A stretch of DNA of 64,000 nt from Devosia sp. (GTDB lineage Bacteria > Pseudomonadota > Alphaproteobacteria > Rhizobiales > Devosiaceae). The notes below the pieces were generated by a model that was given only the letters and a program-made list of their open reading frames with translations, was not told the origin of the DNA and did no database searches. The translations under genes and the position numbers were made by a program. Positions 33,275 through 42,770 of the stretch are shown piece after piece; the stretch's first letter is position 1; each line of letters starts with the position of its first letter. The stretch spans positions 248,001 through 312,000 of the forward strand of contig NZ_JAGIAW010000003.1 of the NCBI RefSeq assembly GCF_017744655.1, written 5' to 3'.

Positions 33275-36193
33275 TTGCCCCTGCCTTCGATACCGACCGA
33301 CTTCGCCCTTCCGCTTCTCTGCTTTCTCCCGTTTCTGGCTAGCATTTTTGTATTGGCCGCGCCGGGCGAAAAGATACGTGGTGCGGCCTGGGTCACGGCG
33401 GTGGTCGCGGCCATTCTCAGCCTCCTGTCCCTGGCGCTCTTTCCGTCCATCGCCAATGGCGAGGTGTTGATCAGCCGCATCGAATGGGTGCCGCAGCTCG
33501 GACTCAACCTGACCCTGCGCCTCGATGGGCTCGCCTGGCTCTTTGCCGTGCTCATCACCTGCATCGGCTTCCTGGTCGTGCTTTATGCGCGCTACTATAT
33601 GTCGCCCAAGGACCCGATCGCGCGCTTCCATGCGCTGCTCCTGGCTTTCATGGGCGCCATGATCGGCCTTGTCATGTCGGGCAATATCATCCAGCTCGCC
33701 ATCTTCTGGGAGCTGACGAGCTTGGTCTCGTTCCTCCTCATCGGCTATTGGTATCACCGCGGCGACGCGCGCGATGGCGCACGCATGGCGCTCATCATCA
33801 CCGGCACGGGCGGCCTCGCGCTTTTCGTCTCCATGCTGGTGATCGGCCATATCGTCGGTAGCTATGAGCTCGACGACGTGCTGGCTTCCGGCGGCAAGAT
33901 TGTCGAAAGCCCGCTCTATCCAGTGGCGCTGATCCTGTTCCTGCTCGGCGCTTTCACCAAGTCGGCGCAGTTTCCGTTCCAGTTCTGGCTACCCAATGCC
34001 ATGACCGCGCCGACCCCGGTTTCGGCATATCTGCATTCAGCGACCATGGTGAAGGCCGGCGTCTTCATCCTCACCCGCTTCTGGCCGGTCATGCATGACC
34101 ACCAGCTCTGGTTCTGGATCGTCACCTATACGGGGCTCGCAACGCTCATCTTCGGGGCCTATACCGCGCTGTTCCAGCGCGATCTCAAGGGCCTGCTCGC
34201 TTATTCGACCATTTCCCATCTCGGGCTCATCACCACCCTCCTCGGTATGGGCACCCCCCTCGCGGCCGTCGCCGCCATCTTCCACATCGCTAACCACGCC
34301 ACCTTCAAGGCGTCGCTGTTCATGGCCGTGGGCATTATCGACCACGAAACCGGCACGCGCGATGTGCGCAAGCTGAGCGGCCTCAGGAAATACCTGCCCT
34401 TCACGGCAACTCTCGCCATCATCGCCAGCGCCGCCATGGCCGGCGTGCCGCTGCTCAACGGCTTCCTCTCGAAGGAAATGTTCTTCACCGAGACGGCCGA
34501 GTTCGATCCCAATGTCTTCGTCAATCTCTCCCTGCCGATCGGCGCTACCCTCGCTGGCATGCTCAGCGTCGCCTATTCGATCAAGTTCGTGCATGGCGTG
34601 TTCTTTGGTCCGCCACCGACCGAACTCGAAAAGGTGCCACATGAGCCGCCGGCGCTGATGCGTCGTCCGATCGAAATCCTGGTGCTGATCTGTCTCGCCG
34701 TCGGCATCATTCCCGGCATCACCATCGCGCCCTATCTCGCGGCGGCAGTGCATTCGGTTCTCGGTGCCGAGACGCCCTATTACAGCCTTTCGGTCTGGCA
34801 CGGCTTTAATCTGCCCCTGATCATGAGCATCATCGCCATGGTGGGCGGGGCCGTCATCTACGTGCCCTATTATCGAAAACTCAGGGATATCGATGGCGTA
34901 CCGCTGACGCGGGGCCTTGTCGGCCAGCGTGTCTTTGAACGTATCCTCGTCACCGCCACCAATCGCTGGGCCCGCCACCTCGTCGGCGCCTTCGGCACGC
35001 AGCGCCTGCAGCCGCAGATTTTCGTCGTTATTTTCCTGGCTCTCGCCGCCGGCATTGCCGCCGGCTGGGCGCGCATGGGCAATCTGCCGCTGCCGGACAG
35101 CTTTGATCCGGTGCTGGGTCTTGTCTGGCTTCTCGGCGGCATCAGTGCGCTCGCTGCCGCGCAACAGGCAAAGTTCCATCGCCTCGCCTCCATGATCCTC
35201 ATGGGCGGCGCGGGTCTGGCCACTTGTCTCACCTTCGCCTGGTTCTCGGCGCCCGATCTGGCGCTGACCCAGCTCCTTGCCGAAATCGCCACCACGGTTC
35301 TTATTCTCCTGGGCCTCCGCTGGCTGCCCAAGCGCAGCCCCGTGCCGGAGAGCACGCCTATGGCCGCACGGTTGCGCCGCTATCGCGACGTGGCTCTTGC
35401 AGGTCTAGTGGGTTTGGGTACGGCTCTTGCCAGCTACGCCATCATGACGCGCTCGGCATCCGAGGGCATTTCCGACTTCTTCCTTGCCAATGCCTATAAG
35501 GAAGGCGGCGGCACCAATGTCGTCAATGTCATGCTGGTCGATTTCCGTGGTTTTGACACCATGGGCGAAATCACCGTGCTCGGCGTGGTCGCCCTGACCG
35601 TCTTCGGCCTTCTGCGTCGCTTCCGTCCGGCCTCGGACAGTGCAGAGCGTCCCGAACAGCAGCGTGTGCTCGACGAGTACGCGCCTGGTTCCAGCGAGAA
35701 TGTCGCCGACGATTTCCTGCGTATTCCGGCGCTGATCATGAACTGGATGTTCCCGGTCGTCGTCGTCGTCGCCATCTATATGCTGATGCGTGGCCACGAT
35801 CTGCCGGGCGGCGGCTTCATCGCCGGCATCATCATGTCGCTGGCCTTTATTCTCCAATATCTCGCCGGCGGCACGCGCTGGGTCGAGGAACGCCTGCGCA
35901 TCCTGCCGCTGCTCTGGATCGGTTGGGGCCTCCTCTTGGCCCTTCTCACCGGCGTCGGCGCCATGGTGCTGGGCGCGCCCTTCCTCACCTCGGCCTTCGC
36001 CTATGCCGATATCCCGCTGATCGGCAAGGTGCCGATGGCCACCGCCCTGATCTTCGATCTCGGCGTCTTTGCCCTTGTCGTTGGCGCGACCGTGCTGATG
36101 TTGATCGCCCTGGCGCACCAATCCATTCGTCGGCCAAAGGTCGCGGGCTCCAACAAGCCCAAGCAGCGCGTGGGAGCAGACAAATGGAACTGA
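33275..36193 (+). CDS. mrpA: MrpA subunit of Na+/H+ antiporter, with fused MrpB domain
   Basis: A 972-residue membrane protein. Residues to about 640 resemble respiratory complex I proton-pumping subunits (NAMTAPTPVSAYLHSATMVKAGVF near residue 245, GLLAYSTISHLGL near 308). A DUF4040-type region follows (about 640-720, SAPDLALTQLLAEIATTVLIL). The C-terminal part from about 810 is a MrpB/MnhB domain (MNWMFPVVVVVAIYMLMRGHDLPGGGFIAG), so this is an A-B fusion as in rhizobial Pha systems. The complex expels Na+ or K+ for H+. The start is uncertain: TTG 33275 is the only codon that keeps the first helix whole, but its ribosome site is poor. Confidence 0.92.
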   Translation: MPLPSIPTDFALPLLCFLPFLASIFVLAAPGEKIRGAAWVTAVVAAILSLLSLALFPSIANGEVLISRIEWVPQLGLNLTLRLDGLAWLFAVLITCIGFLVVLYARYYMSPKDPIARFHALLLAFMGAMIGLVMSGNIIQLAIFWELTSLVSFLLIGYWYHRGDARDGARMALIITGTGGLALFVSMLVIGHIVGSYELDDVLASGGKIVESPLYPVALILFLLGAFTKSAQFPFQFWLPNAMTAPTPVSAYLHSATMVKAGVFILTRFWPVMHDHQLWFWIVTYTGLATLIFGAYTALFQRDLKGLLAYSTISHLGLITTLLGMGTPLAAVAAIFHIANHATFKASLFMAVGIIDHETGTRDVRKLSGLRKYLPFTATLAIIASAAMAGVPLLNGFLSKEMFFTETAEFDPNVFVNLSLPIGATLAGMLSVAYSIKFVHGVFFGPPPTELEKVPHEPPALMRRPIEILVLICLAVGIIPGITIAPYLAAAVHSVLGAETPYYSLSVWHGFNLPLIMSIIAMVGGAVIYVPYYRKLRDIDGVPLTRGLVGQRVFERILVTATNRWARHLVGAFGTQRLQPQIFVVIFLALAAGIAAGWARMGNLPLPDSFDPVLGLVWLLGGISALAAAQQAKFHRLASMILMGGAGLATCLTFAWFSAPDLALTQLLAEIATTVLILLGLRWLPKRSPVPESTPMAARLRRYRDVALAGLVGLGTALASYAIMTRSASEGISDFFLANAYKEGGGTNVVNVMLVDFRGFDTMGEITVLGVVALTVFGLLRRFRPASDSAERPEQQRVLDEYAPGSSENVADDFLRIPALIMNWMFPVVVVVAIYMLMRGHDLPGGGFIAGIIMSLAFILQYLAGGTRWVEERLRILPLLWIGWGLLLALLTGVGAMVLGAPFLTSAFAYADIPLIGKVPMATALIFDLGVFALVVGATVLMLIALAHQSIRRPKVAGSNKPKQRVGADKWN

Positions 36194-36519
36194 CCCTTGC
36201 CCTCGCCATCGGCGTGCTCTCTGCGTCCGGCGTCTACCTGCTGCTGCGTCCGCGTACGTTCCAGGTGATCATCGGGCTCTCGCTCGTTTCCTATGCGGTC
36301 AATCTCTTCATCCTCTCGATGGGGCGGTTGCGCATGGATGCAGCGCCGATCCTTTCGGGCGCCGATGCCGATATCGCCAATTATGCCGATCCGGTACCGC
36401 AGGCCCTGGTGCTTACCGCCATCGTCATCGGCTTTGCCATGACGGCCCTGTTCCTTGTCGTGCTGCTCGCCGCCCGCGGCCTCAGCGGCTCTGACCATGT
36501 TGACGGAAAGGGGGATTGA
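36184..36519 (+). CDS. mrpC: MrpC subunit of Na+/H+ antiporter
   Basis: A 111-residue protein with three helices, similar to NuoK of complex I (LRPRTFQVIIGLSLVSYAVNLFILSMG and DPVPQALVLTAIVIGFAMTALFLVVLL, the signature PQALVLTAIVI). It starts within the end of mrpA (10-base overlap), which implies coupled translation. It is essential for assembly of the Mrp complex in studied systems. Length is normal. Confidence 0.94.
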   Translation: MELTLALAIGVLSASGVYLLLRPRTFQVIIGLSLVSYAVNLFILSMGRLRMDAAPILSGADADIANYADPVPQALVLTAIVIGFAMTALFLVVLLAARGLSGSDHVDGKGD

Positions 36520-36520
36520 G

Positions 36521-38119
36521 ATGACCGGCATGAACCACATTGCCATCCTGCCAATCCTCATCCCCATGGCGGCAATGGTTTTCAACCTGCTGGTGGGCGA
36601 CGGGCGCAGCAACAGACGCATCATCGGCATCAATATCGGGTTCAGCGTCCTGTTGCTGCTGGTCTCGATCCTGTTGCTGGCGGTCCTCGCCCAATCGAGC
36701 ACGGCTGCTGCTGCGGTCTATCCGCTCGGCAATTGGCCGGTGCCTTTCGGCATCGTCCTCGTCGCCGATCGCCTCGCCGCGGTGATGGTTCTTACAACCT
36801 CGATCCTGTCGCTGGCGGCGCTCATCTTCGCCTCGGCTCGCTGGCATAGCCGAGGTACCAATTTCTTCCCCCTCTTCCATGCGCTGGTCATGGGGCTCAA
36901 CGGCGCCTTCCTCACCGGCGACCTTTTTAATCTGTTCGTCTTCTTCGAGCTGCTCTTGGCCGCGTCCTACGGTCTGGCCTTGCATGGCGGCGGGCGCAAT
37001 CGAGTGCGCGCGGCGATGCATTACATCGTCATCAATCTCGTTGCGTCCTTCCTGTTCCTGATCGGCGTGGCGCTGATCTATGGCACGACCGGCACGCTCA
37101 ACATGGCCGACATTGCCCGCGCCGTGCCGCATATCGCGCCTGATGATCTCGGCCTGTTCGAAGCCGGCGTTGCCGTTCTCGGCATTGCCTTCCTCATCAA
37201 GGCCGGCTCCTGGCCGCTGCACTTCTGGCTGCCCAATACCTATTCCTCTGCCGCCCCGCCCGTGGCCGCGCTTTTCGCCATCATGACCAAGGTCGGTTTT
37301 TACGCCATCCTGCGGCTCTGGACCCTGGTCTTTGCCAATCAGACCGGTCCGGAACTGGCGTTCGGCCAAAACGTGCTTTTCGTTCTCGGCATTGCCACGG
37401 TCGCCTATGGCAGCGTCGGCGCGCTGTCGAGCAAGGCGCTCGATCGCCTCGCGAGTTATCTGATCCTCGTTTCGGCCGGCACACTGCTTCTCGCCGTGGC
37501 CTATAACGTGCCCGGGGTCACCACCGGCGCGCTCTACTATGTCGTCGTCGCAACCCTCGCAGCTGGAGCGCTTTTCCTGCTCAAGGATGTCATCGACCAG
37601 GTGCTTCCGGCCGAAGCGCAGATCCTCGCCGTGTCGCTCGAATTCTACGGCGACGAGGAAGAGGTGCTCGACGAGGATCAGGAAGTCAGCCGCAGTTTTC
37701 CTGCCGCTGCGACCCTTTTGGGCTGGTGCTTCGCCATTGCGGCCCTGGTCATGGCTGGCCTCCCGCCGCTCTCGGGATTCCTCTCGAAATTCGCCATGCT
37801 GTCCGCTGCCTTTGGTGCGGCCAATGCACCGACGGCCGCTACATGGTGGATCACCGGCGCGCTCATCGTCTCCGGCCTCTTCGTGCTCATCGCCATGGTA
37901 CGAAACGGCATCAACATCTTCTGGACCTCACTGCCCGGTGATGGGGGCCTGGCGCTGCGCCCGCTCGAAGTCGGGCCGATCATGGTGCTGCTGGCGCTTT
38001 GTGTTTTGATGGCCGTCTTCGCCGGACCGGCGCTGAGCTATTTTGCCGATACCGCTCAATTCATCCATTCGCCCCAGAACTATATCGATCTGGTCCTACC
38101 CAAGGGAGAGACGCCATGA
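36521..38119 (+). CDS. mrpD: MrpD subunit of Na+/H+ antiporter
   Basis: A 532-residue membrane protein from ATG 36521, with GGGG upstream and the start one base after the mrpC stop. About 14 helices, of the complex I ND2/ND4/ND5 type: LTGDLFNLFVFFELLLAASYGL near residue 130, KAGSWPLHFWLPNTYSSAAPPVAALFAIMTKVGFYAILRL near 227, and AALVMAGLPPLSGFLSKFAML near 407. The conserved charged Glu and Lys residues in these helices form the proton path. It overlaps mrpE by four bases (ATGA). Confidence 0.95.
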   Translation: MTGMNHIAILPILIPMAAMVFNLLVGDGRSNRRIIGINIGFSVLLLLVSILLLAVLAQSSTAAAAVYPLGNWPVPFGIVLVADRLAAVMVLTTSILSLAALIFASARWHSRGTNFFPLFHALVMGLNGAFLTGDLFNLFVFFELLLAASYGLALHGGGRNRVRAAMHYIVINLVASFLFLIGVALIYGTTGTLNMADIARAVPHIAPDDLGLFEAGVAVLGIAFLIKAGSWPLHFWLPNTYSSAAPPVAALFAIMTKVGFYAILRLWTLVFANQTGPELAFGQNVLFVLGIATVAYGSVGALSSKALDRLASYLILVSAGTLLLAVAYNVPGVTTGALYYVVVATLAAGALFLLKDVIDQVLPAEAQILAVSLEFYGDEEEVLDEDQEVSRSFPAAATLLGWCFAIAALVMAGLPPLSGFLSKFAMLSAAFGAANAPTAATWWITGALIVSGLFVLIAMVRNGINIFWTSLPGDGGLALRPLEVGPIMVLLALCVLMAVFAGPALSYFADTAQFIHSPQNYIDLVLPKGETP

Positions 38120-38601
38120 GACGTCTCCTGCCACACCCGATCCTTGCCGGTTTCCTGCTCGTTCTCTGGCTGGTGCTGCAGCAATCGGCCGGGCTTGGGC
38201 ATATCCTCTTCGGCGGGGTGATCGCCATTGCCGTCTCCATGGCCGCGAGCGCTATCATTCCCGAGCGCATTGTCATCCGGCGCCCGCTGAAATTTATCCA
38301 ACTCATCTTCGTTGCTGGCCTCGACATCATCCGCTCAAACTTGGCGGTCATGTCGGTGCTGTTCCATCCGCGGCCCAATCCGACGGCCGGGTTCATCGAG
38401 ATGGACCTGACTCTCAAAAACCCCTTCGCCCTCGCTATTCTCGCAGTCATCCTCACAGCGACGCCGGGCAGCGCCTGGCTCGAATATGATCGTGCGCGCA
38501 GCACGGTGCTCATTCACGTCTTCGACCTCGTCGACGAAGAGGAATGGGTCGCAACGGTCAAGAAGCGCTACGAGGCGCTATTGCTGGAGATTTTCCAATG
38601 A
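38116..38601 (+). CDS. mrpE: MrpE subunit of Na+/H+ antiporter
   Basis: A 161-residue protein from ATG 38116 behind GGGAG. Two or three N-terminal helices are followed by a cytoplasmic domain (GFIEMDLTLKNPFALAILAVILTATPGSAWLEYD, then VLIHVFDLVDEEEWVATVKKRYE), the standard MrpE pattern. MrpE supports assembly of the antiporter and is sometimes dispensable for basal activity. ATGA overlaps on both sides tie it to mrpD and mrpF. Confidence 0.94.
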   Translation: MRRLLPHPILAGFLLVLWLVLQQSAGLGHILFGGVIAIAVSMAASAIIPERIVIRRPLKFIQLIFVAGLDIIRSNLAVMSVLFHPRPNPTAGFIEMDLTLKNPFALAILAVILTATPGSAWLEYDRARSTVLIHVFDLVDEEEWVATVKKRYEALLLEIFQ

Positions 38602-38879
38602 GCGTAACCATCCTCGAATGGAGCCTGTTTGCTGCCCAGATCATGCTGGGCCTGGGCATGTTGGCAACGCTCTATCGCATGGTCGTCGGCCCCCGTGCAC
38701 AGGATCGCATCCTGGCGCTCGACGCCCTCTACGTCGTGGCGCTCCTGTTGCTGATCACGCTGGGTATCCGCACCAATTCGCAGGTCTATTTCGAATTGGC
38801 CATGCTCATGGGTCTGCTTGGCTTTGTGGGCACGGTGGCCCTCGCCAAATTCCTCATGCGCGGCGAGGTGATCGAATGA
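38598..38879 (+). CDS. mrpF: MrpF subunit of Na+/H+ antiporter
   Basis: A 93-residue protein with three helices: SLFAAQIMLGLGMLATLYRMVVGP, then RAQDRILALDALYVVALLLLITLGI, then a last helix ending AKFLMRGEVIE. The D-R-I-x-A-L-D motif is diagnostic for MrpF. It overlaps mrpE and mrpG by four bases each (ATGA). Confidence 0.94.
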   Translation: MSVTILEWSLFAAQIMLGLGMLATLYRMVVGPRAQDRILALDALYVVALLLLITLGIRTNSQVYFELAMLMGLLGFVGTVALAKFLMRGEVIE

Positions 38880-39241
38880 TAGCGGACCTGCCACTCTGGC
38901 TTTCCATTCTCGTCTCGGCCTTCGTCGTCCTCGGCGCCCTGCTCACCATGGCGGGCTGCTTCGGCCTTGTGCGGCTCAAAAGTTTTTACCTGCGCATCCA
39001 TGGCCCCACCATGGGCACCAGCATGGGCGGCGGGCTGATCCTTCTCGCCTCGGCGATCTATTTCACCCTCACCCGGGAGCGGCTGGTGGTGCACGAACTG
39101 GTCATTTTCCTCTTCGTCACCCTGACCACCCCGGTGACGCTGATGCTCCTTGCTCGCGCCACCCTCTTCCGCGATCGCGTCGAGGGCAATGAAGGCGTGC
39201 CGAAGCGGCCGGAAAAGGCCGAGACGCCGGCCTCGCCTTAA
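38876..39241 (+). CDS. mrpG: MrpG subunit of Na+/H+ antiporter
   Basis: A 121-residue protein with three helices and the MrpG signature GLVRLKSFYLRIHGPTMGTSMGGGLIL near residue 29, then LTTPVTLMLLARATLFRD. It closes the mrp unit. Its TAA stop shares bases with the stop codon of the convergent puuB gene (four-base tail-to-tail overlap), which leaves no room for a separate terminator. Confidence 0.94.
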   Translation: MIADLPLWLSILVSAFVVLGALLTMAGCFGLVRLKSFYLRIHGPTMGTSMGGGLILLASAIYFTLTRERLVVHELVIFLFVTLTTPVTLMLLARATLFRDRVEGNEGVPKRPEKAETPASP

Positions 39242-40539
39242 AGCCCCAGGCGATCCTTGAGCTCGTACCACCACGAGCCCACGGTGGAATATTGCGCCCG
39301 GAACAGGCGGCCCCCGGGGAAGGGGATCCAGGGCAGCGCCGCAAAAGTGTCGAAGCGCTTGGTATTGCCCTGAATGGCTTCGGCGAGAATGCGCCCAAAA
39401 AGGTGCGAGCCGGTGACGCCATGGCCGGAATAGCCATGAGCAAAATAGATGCGATTGCCGAGGCGTCCCATCTGCGGCACGCGCGAGAAGGACAGCGCGA
39501 AATTGCCGCTCCAGGCGAAGTCGATCCGTTCGCCCTTCAATTGCGGAAACACCTTTTCCATGTTCGGCCGCAGTTTCGCGACCACATCAGCCGGGTCGGT
39601 GCCGCCATAGACGACGCCACCACCAAAGATCAGCCGATAATCCCCGCTGATGCGGAAATAGTCGAGAATGTAGCGTACGTCCTCGACGCACATACCTGTC
39701 GGCAGCAGGGCTTCGGCGCGCTCCTTGCCGAGCGGCGCCGTCGCCATCATTTGGGTCGAAACCGGCATGACGCGGGAGGTCAGTTCGGGCACGACATTGC
39801 CCAGATACGCATTGCCACAGACGACGACGGTCTTGGCCGTCACGCGCCCACCTGATGTCTCGACCACGGCGCTATCAGCGCTCTGGCCGACCCGCGTCAC
39901 CGGGGAATGCTCATAAATCACCCCGCCCAGTCCCTCGAATGCCCGGGCTTCGCCGAGCACGAGGTTGAGCGGGTGCATATGCCCGCCCGAATGGTCGATC
40001 ATGCCCCCGGCATAGACGTCCGAGCCGATATGTTTTCGAACTGCCTCGCGGTCGAGCAGTTCGTGGTCATCCATGCCATGGCTCTGCCAGAGGGTCTTCT
40101 TGGCCTCCAGATCACGCATATGTTGTTCGGTATAGGCGGCATAGATATTGCCGCGCTTGAGGTCGCAGTCGATGCCGTAACGGGCGACCCAGTCATAGAT
40201 GATCCCCGCGCCTTCCTGCACGAGACCGCCGACGAAATTGGCGGTTTTTTCGCCATAGCGCCTGCCGATAGTCGCAAGGCTCGCATTGAGCCCGTTGACC
40301 ACCTGCCCGCCATTGCGCCCGGAAGCGCCCCAGCCGACTTCGGCGGCTTCCACCACCACGACCTTCAAGCCCTGTTCGGCGAGATGTATCGCCGTCGACA
40401 TTCCAGAATAGCCGGCGCCGACAACGCAAATATCGGCCGTCACCTCGCCTTCGAGCTTTTGGGTATCGCGGATGATGTTGCGCGAAGCCGCATAATAGCT
40501 CGGCGGATAGGGCGAGTTGGCGCTTGGAACTTCGGCCAT
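39238..40539 (-). CDS. puuB: Gamma-glutamylputrescine oxidase (FAD-dependent)
   Basis: A 433-residue DAO-family flavoprotein. The FAD dinucleotide fold is at the N-terminus (ICVVGAGYSGMSTAIHLAEQGLKVVVVEA, residues 38-66), followed by WGASGRNGGQV, typical of the PuuB/OrdL group, and a C-terminal FAD-closing stretch YFAHGYSGHGVTGSHLFGRILAEAI near residue 370. It oxidises gamma-glutamylputrescine to the aldehyde with release of ammonia and H2O2. Start ATG 40539 forms an ATGA overlap with puuA. Related oxidases for other amines exist, but the adjacent puuA and puuD support the call. Confidence 0.86.
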   Translation of the reverse strand: MAEVPSANSPYPPSYYAASRNIIRDTQKLEGEVTADICVVGAGYSGMSTAIHLAEQGLKVVVVEAAEVGWGASGRNGGQVVNGLNASLATIGRRYGEKTANFVGGLVQEGAGIIYDWVARYGIDCDLKRGNIYAAYTEQHMRDLEAKKTLWQSHGMDDHELLDREAVRKHIGSDVYAGGMIDHSGGHMHPLNLVLGEARAFEGLGGVIYEHSPVTRVGQSADSAVVETSGGRVTAKTVVVCGNAYLGNVVPELTSRVMPVSTQMMATAPLGKERAEALLPTGMCVEDVRYILDYFRISGDYRLIFGGGVVYGGTDPADVVAKLRPNMEKVFPQLKGERIDFAWSGNFALSFSRVPQMGRLGNRIYFAHGYSGHGVTGSHLFGRILAEAIQGNTKRFDTFAALPWIPFPGGRLFRAQYSTVGSWWYELKDRLGL

Positions 40540-41900
40540 CACACGACCTCGAGATAGGCGGAGAATTCGAGGTCAGTCACCTGCGAGGCAAAGCCGGCGA
40601 TCTCCTGCCTTTTGCAGGCGACGAACATGGAATGGAGCGCGGAATCGAAAATGCGCGGGATCATGTCGCCGTCTTCAAAGGCGTTGACCGCCGAGGCCCA
40701 GTCGGCCGGCAATTTCGGCAGGCGTTCGGAATAGGCGCGGCCCTTGAACGGCTTGGGCGGCTTTATGCTGTCCTCGATGCCGACAAGTGCCGCGCCCAGA
40801 ATACCGGCGAGGACGAGATAGGGATTGGCATCGGCACCGGCTACGCGATGCTCGATGCGGCGTGCCTTGGGGTTGCCTCCGGGAATGCGAATGGCCGTGG
40901 TGCGGTTTTCATAGCCCCAGGAAATCGCGCTCGGCGCATGGGTATCGGGGCGCAGGCGCCGGTAGGAATTGAAATGCGGAGCAAAGAGCAGGGTCGATTC
41001 CGCCATACCGGCCATCAGCCCGCCGACCGCATGCAGCATGACCTCGGAGCCGGTTTCAGTGCCGTCGTCGAAGACATTGTTGCCCGCAGCGTCATTGAGG
41101 CTGAAATGCACGTGAAAGCCATTGCCCGAGCGCATGCCATAGGGCTTTGCCATGAAGGTTGCGACGAGCTTGTGTTTGCGCGCCACGCCCTTGACGATGC
41201 GCTTGAACAGCACGGCGTCGTCGGCCGCTTTCAACCCATCGGTGTGGAGCAGGTTGATCTCGAACTGCCCGACCCCGTTTTCGGCCACGGCCGTGTCGGC
41301 CGGCACATTCTGCTGCTCGCATTGCAGGTAAACGTCGCGGAAAAATTCGCCGAAATCTTCCAATTCGTCGAGCGAGAGAATGGCGTCGGAATCGAGCCGT
41401 TTGCCCGTATAGGGCGAAATCGGCGGCTGCGCAGAGTCAGCGTCGGGATCGACGAGATAGAATTCGAGTTCGGTGGCAACGACCGGCTTGAGCCCGATTT
41501 CCGAATAGCGCCGCAGCACCAGCGCCAATGCCTGTCGCGGATCGCCGAGAAAGGGCGTGCGCGTATCCTGGAACAGCCAGAGCGGAATCATGGCGCTCGG
41601 GCGCGTCGTCCAGTTGATGGGCAGGGCGCCGCGTCCGGTGGGGCTGCAAATGCCATCGACGTCGCCGCTCGAATAGACCATGGGATTGCCCACGATATCC
41701 TCGCCCCACACGTCCACCCCGACGATGGAAAGCGGCATGCGGATGCCGTTTTCCCCGATGCGCCGGGCCTGATCGATGGGGATGCGCTTGCCGCGCATGA
41801 TGCCGTTGAGATCACAGACGGCGGTATGCAAAACTTCGATCTGCGGGTTCTGTTCGAGCCAGCTCACGATGTCGGTATTCACTGTCGCTTCGATGCTCAT
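40539..41900 (-). CDS. puuA: Glutamine synthetase-type gamma-glutamylputrescine synthetase
   Basis: A 453-residue ATP-dependent ligase of the glutamine synthetase family. The N-terminal beta-grasp (VLHTAVCDLNGIMRGKRIPIDQA) is followed by the catalytic domain, with ELEFYLVDPD near residue 144, GQFEINLLHTDGL near 206, NGFHVHFSLND near 258 and RPDTHAPSAISWGYENRTTAIRIPGG near 312. The R-G-K-R entry and loss of the adenylylation loop fit the PuuA/GlnA-III group, which gamma-glutamylates putrescine or other amines. It is divergent from puuD and overlaps puuB. Confidence 0.87.
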   Translation of the reverse strand: MSIEATVNTDIVSWLEQNPQIEVLHTAVCDLNGIMRGKRIPIDQARRIGENGIRMPLSIVGVDVWGEDIVGNPMVYSSGDVDGICSPTGRGALPINWTTRPSAMIPLWLFQDTRTPFLGDPRQALALVLRRYSEIGLKPVVATELEFYLVDPDADSAQPPISPYTGKRLDSDAILSLDELEDFGEFFRDVYLQCEQQNVPADTAVAENGVGQFEINLLHTDGLKAADDAVLFKRIVKGVARKHKLVATFMAKPYGMRSGNGFHVHFSLNDAAGNNVFDDGTETGSEVMLHAVGGLMAGMAESTLLFAPHFNSYRRLRPDTHAPSAISWGYENRTTAIRIPGGNPKARRIEHRVAGADANPYLVLAGILGAALVGIEDSIKPPKPFKGRAYSERLPKLPADWASAVNAFEDGDMIPRIFDSALHSMFVACKRQEIAGFASQVTDLEFSAYLEVV

Positions 41901-42002
41901 GCCTCGTCCGTCGACTTTTGGTGCGTTCCAGCGTTACCCTAGCAGGAGCCTTCGCCTGAGGGGAAGGCAGCAAGGCATTTTCGCGCAGGCGGGAAGAAAA
42001 TC

Positions 42003-42770
42003 ATGCAGCATCGGCCTCTTATCGGCGTCATCGCCTGCGAGCGTCAGGTCGAGGGCGAGACGGCTCAGGCCGTCAAACATCGCTATCTCGAAGCGGTGGA
42101 GCGGTTCGCGGACGCAGTTCCCGTGATCATTCCCTCCAATCAGCCGGAGGCCAATGCCGCCGAGATTGTCACCAGGCTCGACGCTATCCTCCTCACCGGC
42201 AGCGGTTCCAACATCGAGCCCAGGCGCTATGGGTCGGCGACGCCGCCACAGGCGCCGATCGATCGGGGCCGCGATGGATTTGGCGCGGCGCTGATCCACG
42301 CCGCCATCGCCGCCGGAAAGCCCGTTTTTGGCATTTGCCGGGGCCTGCAGGAGATCAATGTCGCCTTGGGCGGCAGCCTGCGTGACATGCGCAGCGAAAC
42401 GGAGCGCGTGCCGCATCATGCGCCATCCGAAGCTTCGCTGGACGACACCTTTGCCTTCTCTCACCCCATTGATGTCGCGAGCGGCAGCATCCTGCAGCGT
42501 TTTGCGCTGAGCGAGGCGCTCACCGTCAACAGCGTCCACTATCAGGCGATTGACCGCCTCGCCGATGGCCTCGTCACCAATGCCACGGGACCGGATGGCG
42601 TCATCGAGGCCGTCTCGGCTCTAAACACCGCCGCGCCGGTCTTTGCCGTGCAGTGGCACCCCGAATGGCGTCCCGAGGGTCGTCCTCATGATCTGGCCTT
42701 CTGGAATTATCTCGGCGAAGCGGCCCGCGCCGACTATCTGCCGGCGGCTCAATTGGAGAAAAATGCATGA
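42003..42770 (+). CDS. puuD: Gamma-glutamyl-GABA hydrolase (class I amidotransferase-like)
   Basis: A 255-residue enzyme with the triad of class I glutamine amidotransferases: nucleophile Cys in PVFGICRGLQEINVALGG near residue 115, and His/Glu in FAVQWHPEW near 219. Oxyanion-type ILLTGSGSNIEPRRYG lies near residue 62. It releases GABA and glutamate from gamma-glutamyl-GABA, the final step of the gamma-glutamyl route. It starts 102 bases from the divergent puuA and overlaps the aldehyde dehydrogenase by four bases (ATGA). Confidence 0.9.
   Translation: MQHRPLIGVIACERQVEGETAQAVKHRYLEAVERFADAVPVIIPSNQPEANAAEIVTRLDAILLTGSGSNIEPRRYGSATPPQAPIDRGRDGFGAALIHAAIAAGKPVFGICRGLQEINVALGGSLRDMRSETERVPHHAPSEASLDDTFAFSHPIDVASGSILQRFALSEALTVNSVHYQAIDRLADGLVTNATGPDGVIEAVSALNTAAPVFAVQWHPEWRPEGRPHDLAFWNYLGEAARADYLPAAQLEKNA

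Noticed and set aside
34037..35179. Minus-strand open frame of 380 codons inside mrpA
   Set aside because: Fully inside a conserved Mrp subunit; the predicted protein is acidic and His-rich, typical of the reverse complement of membrane genes.
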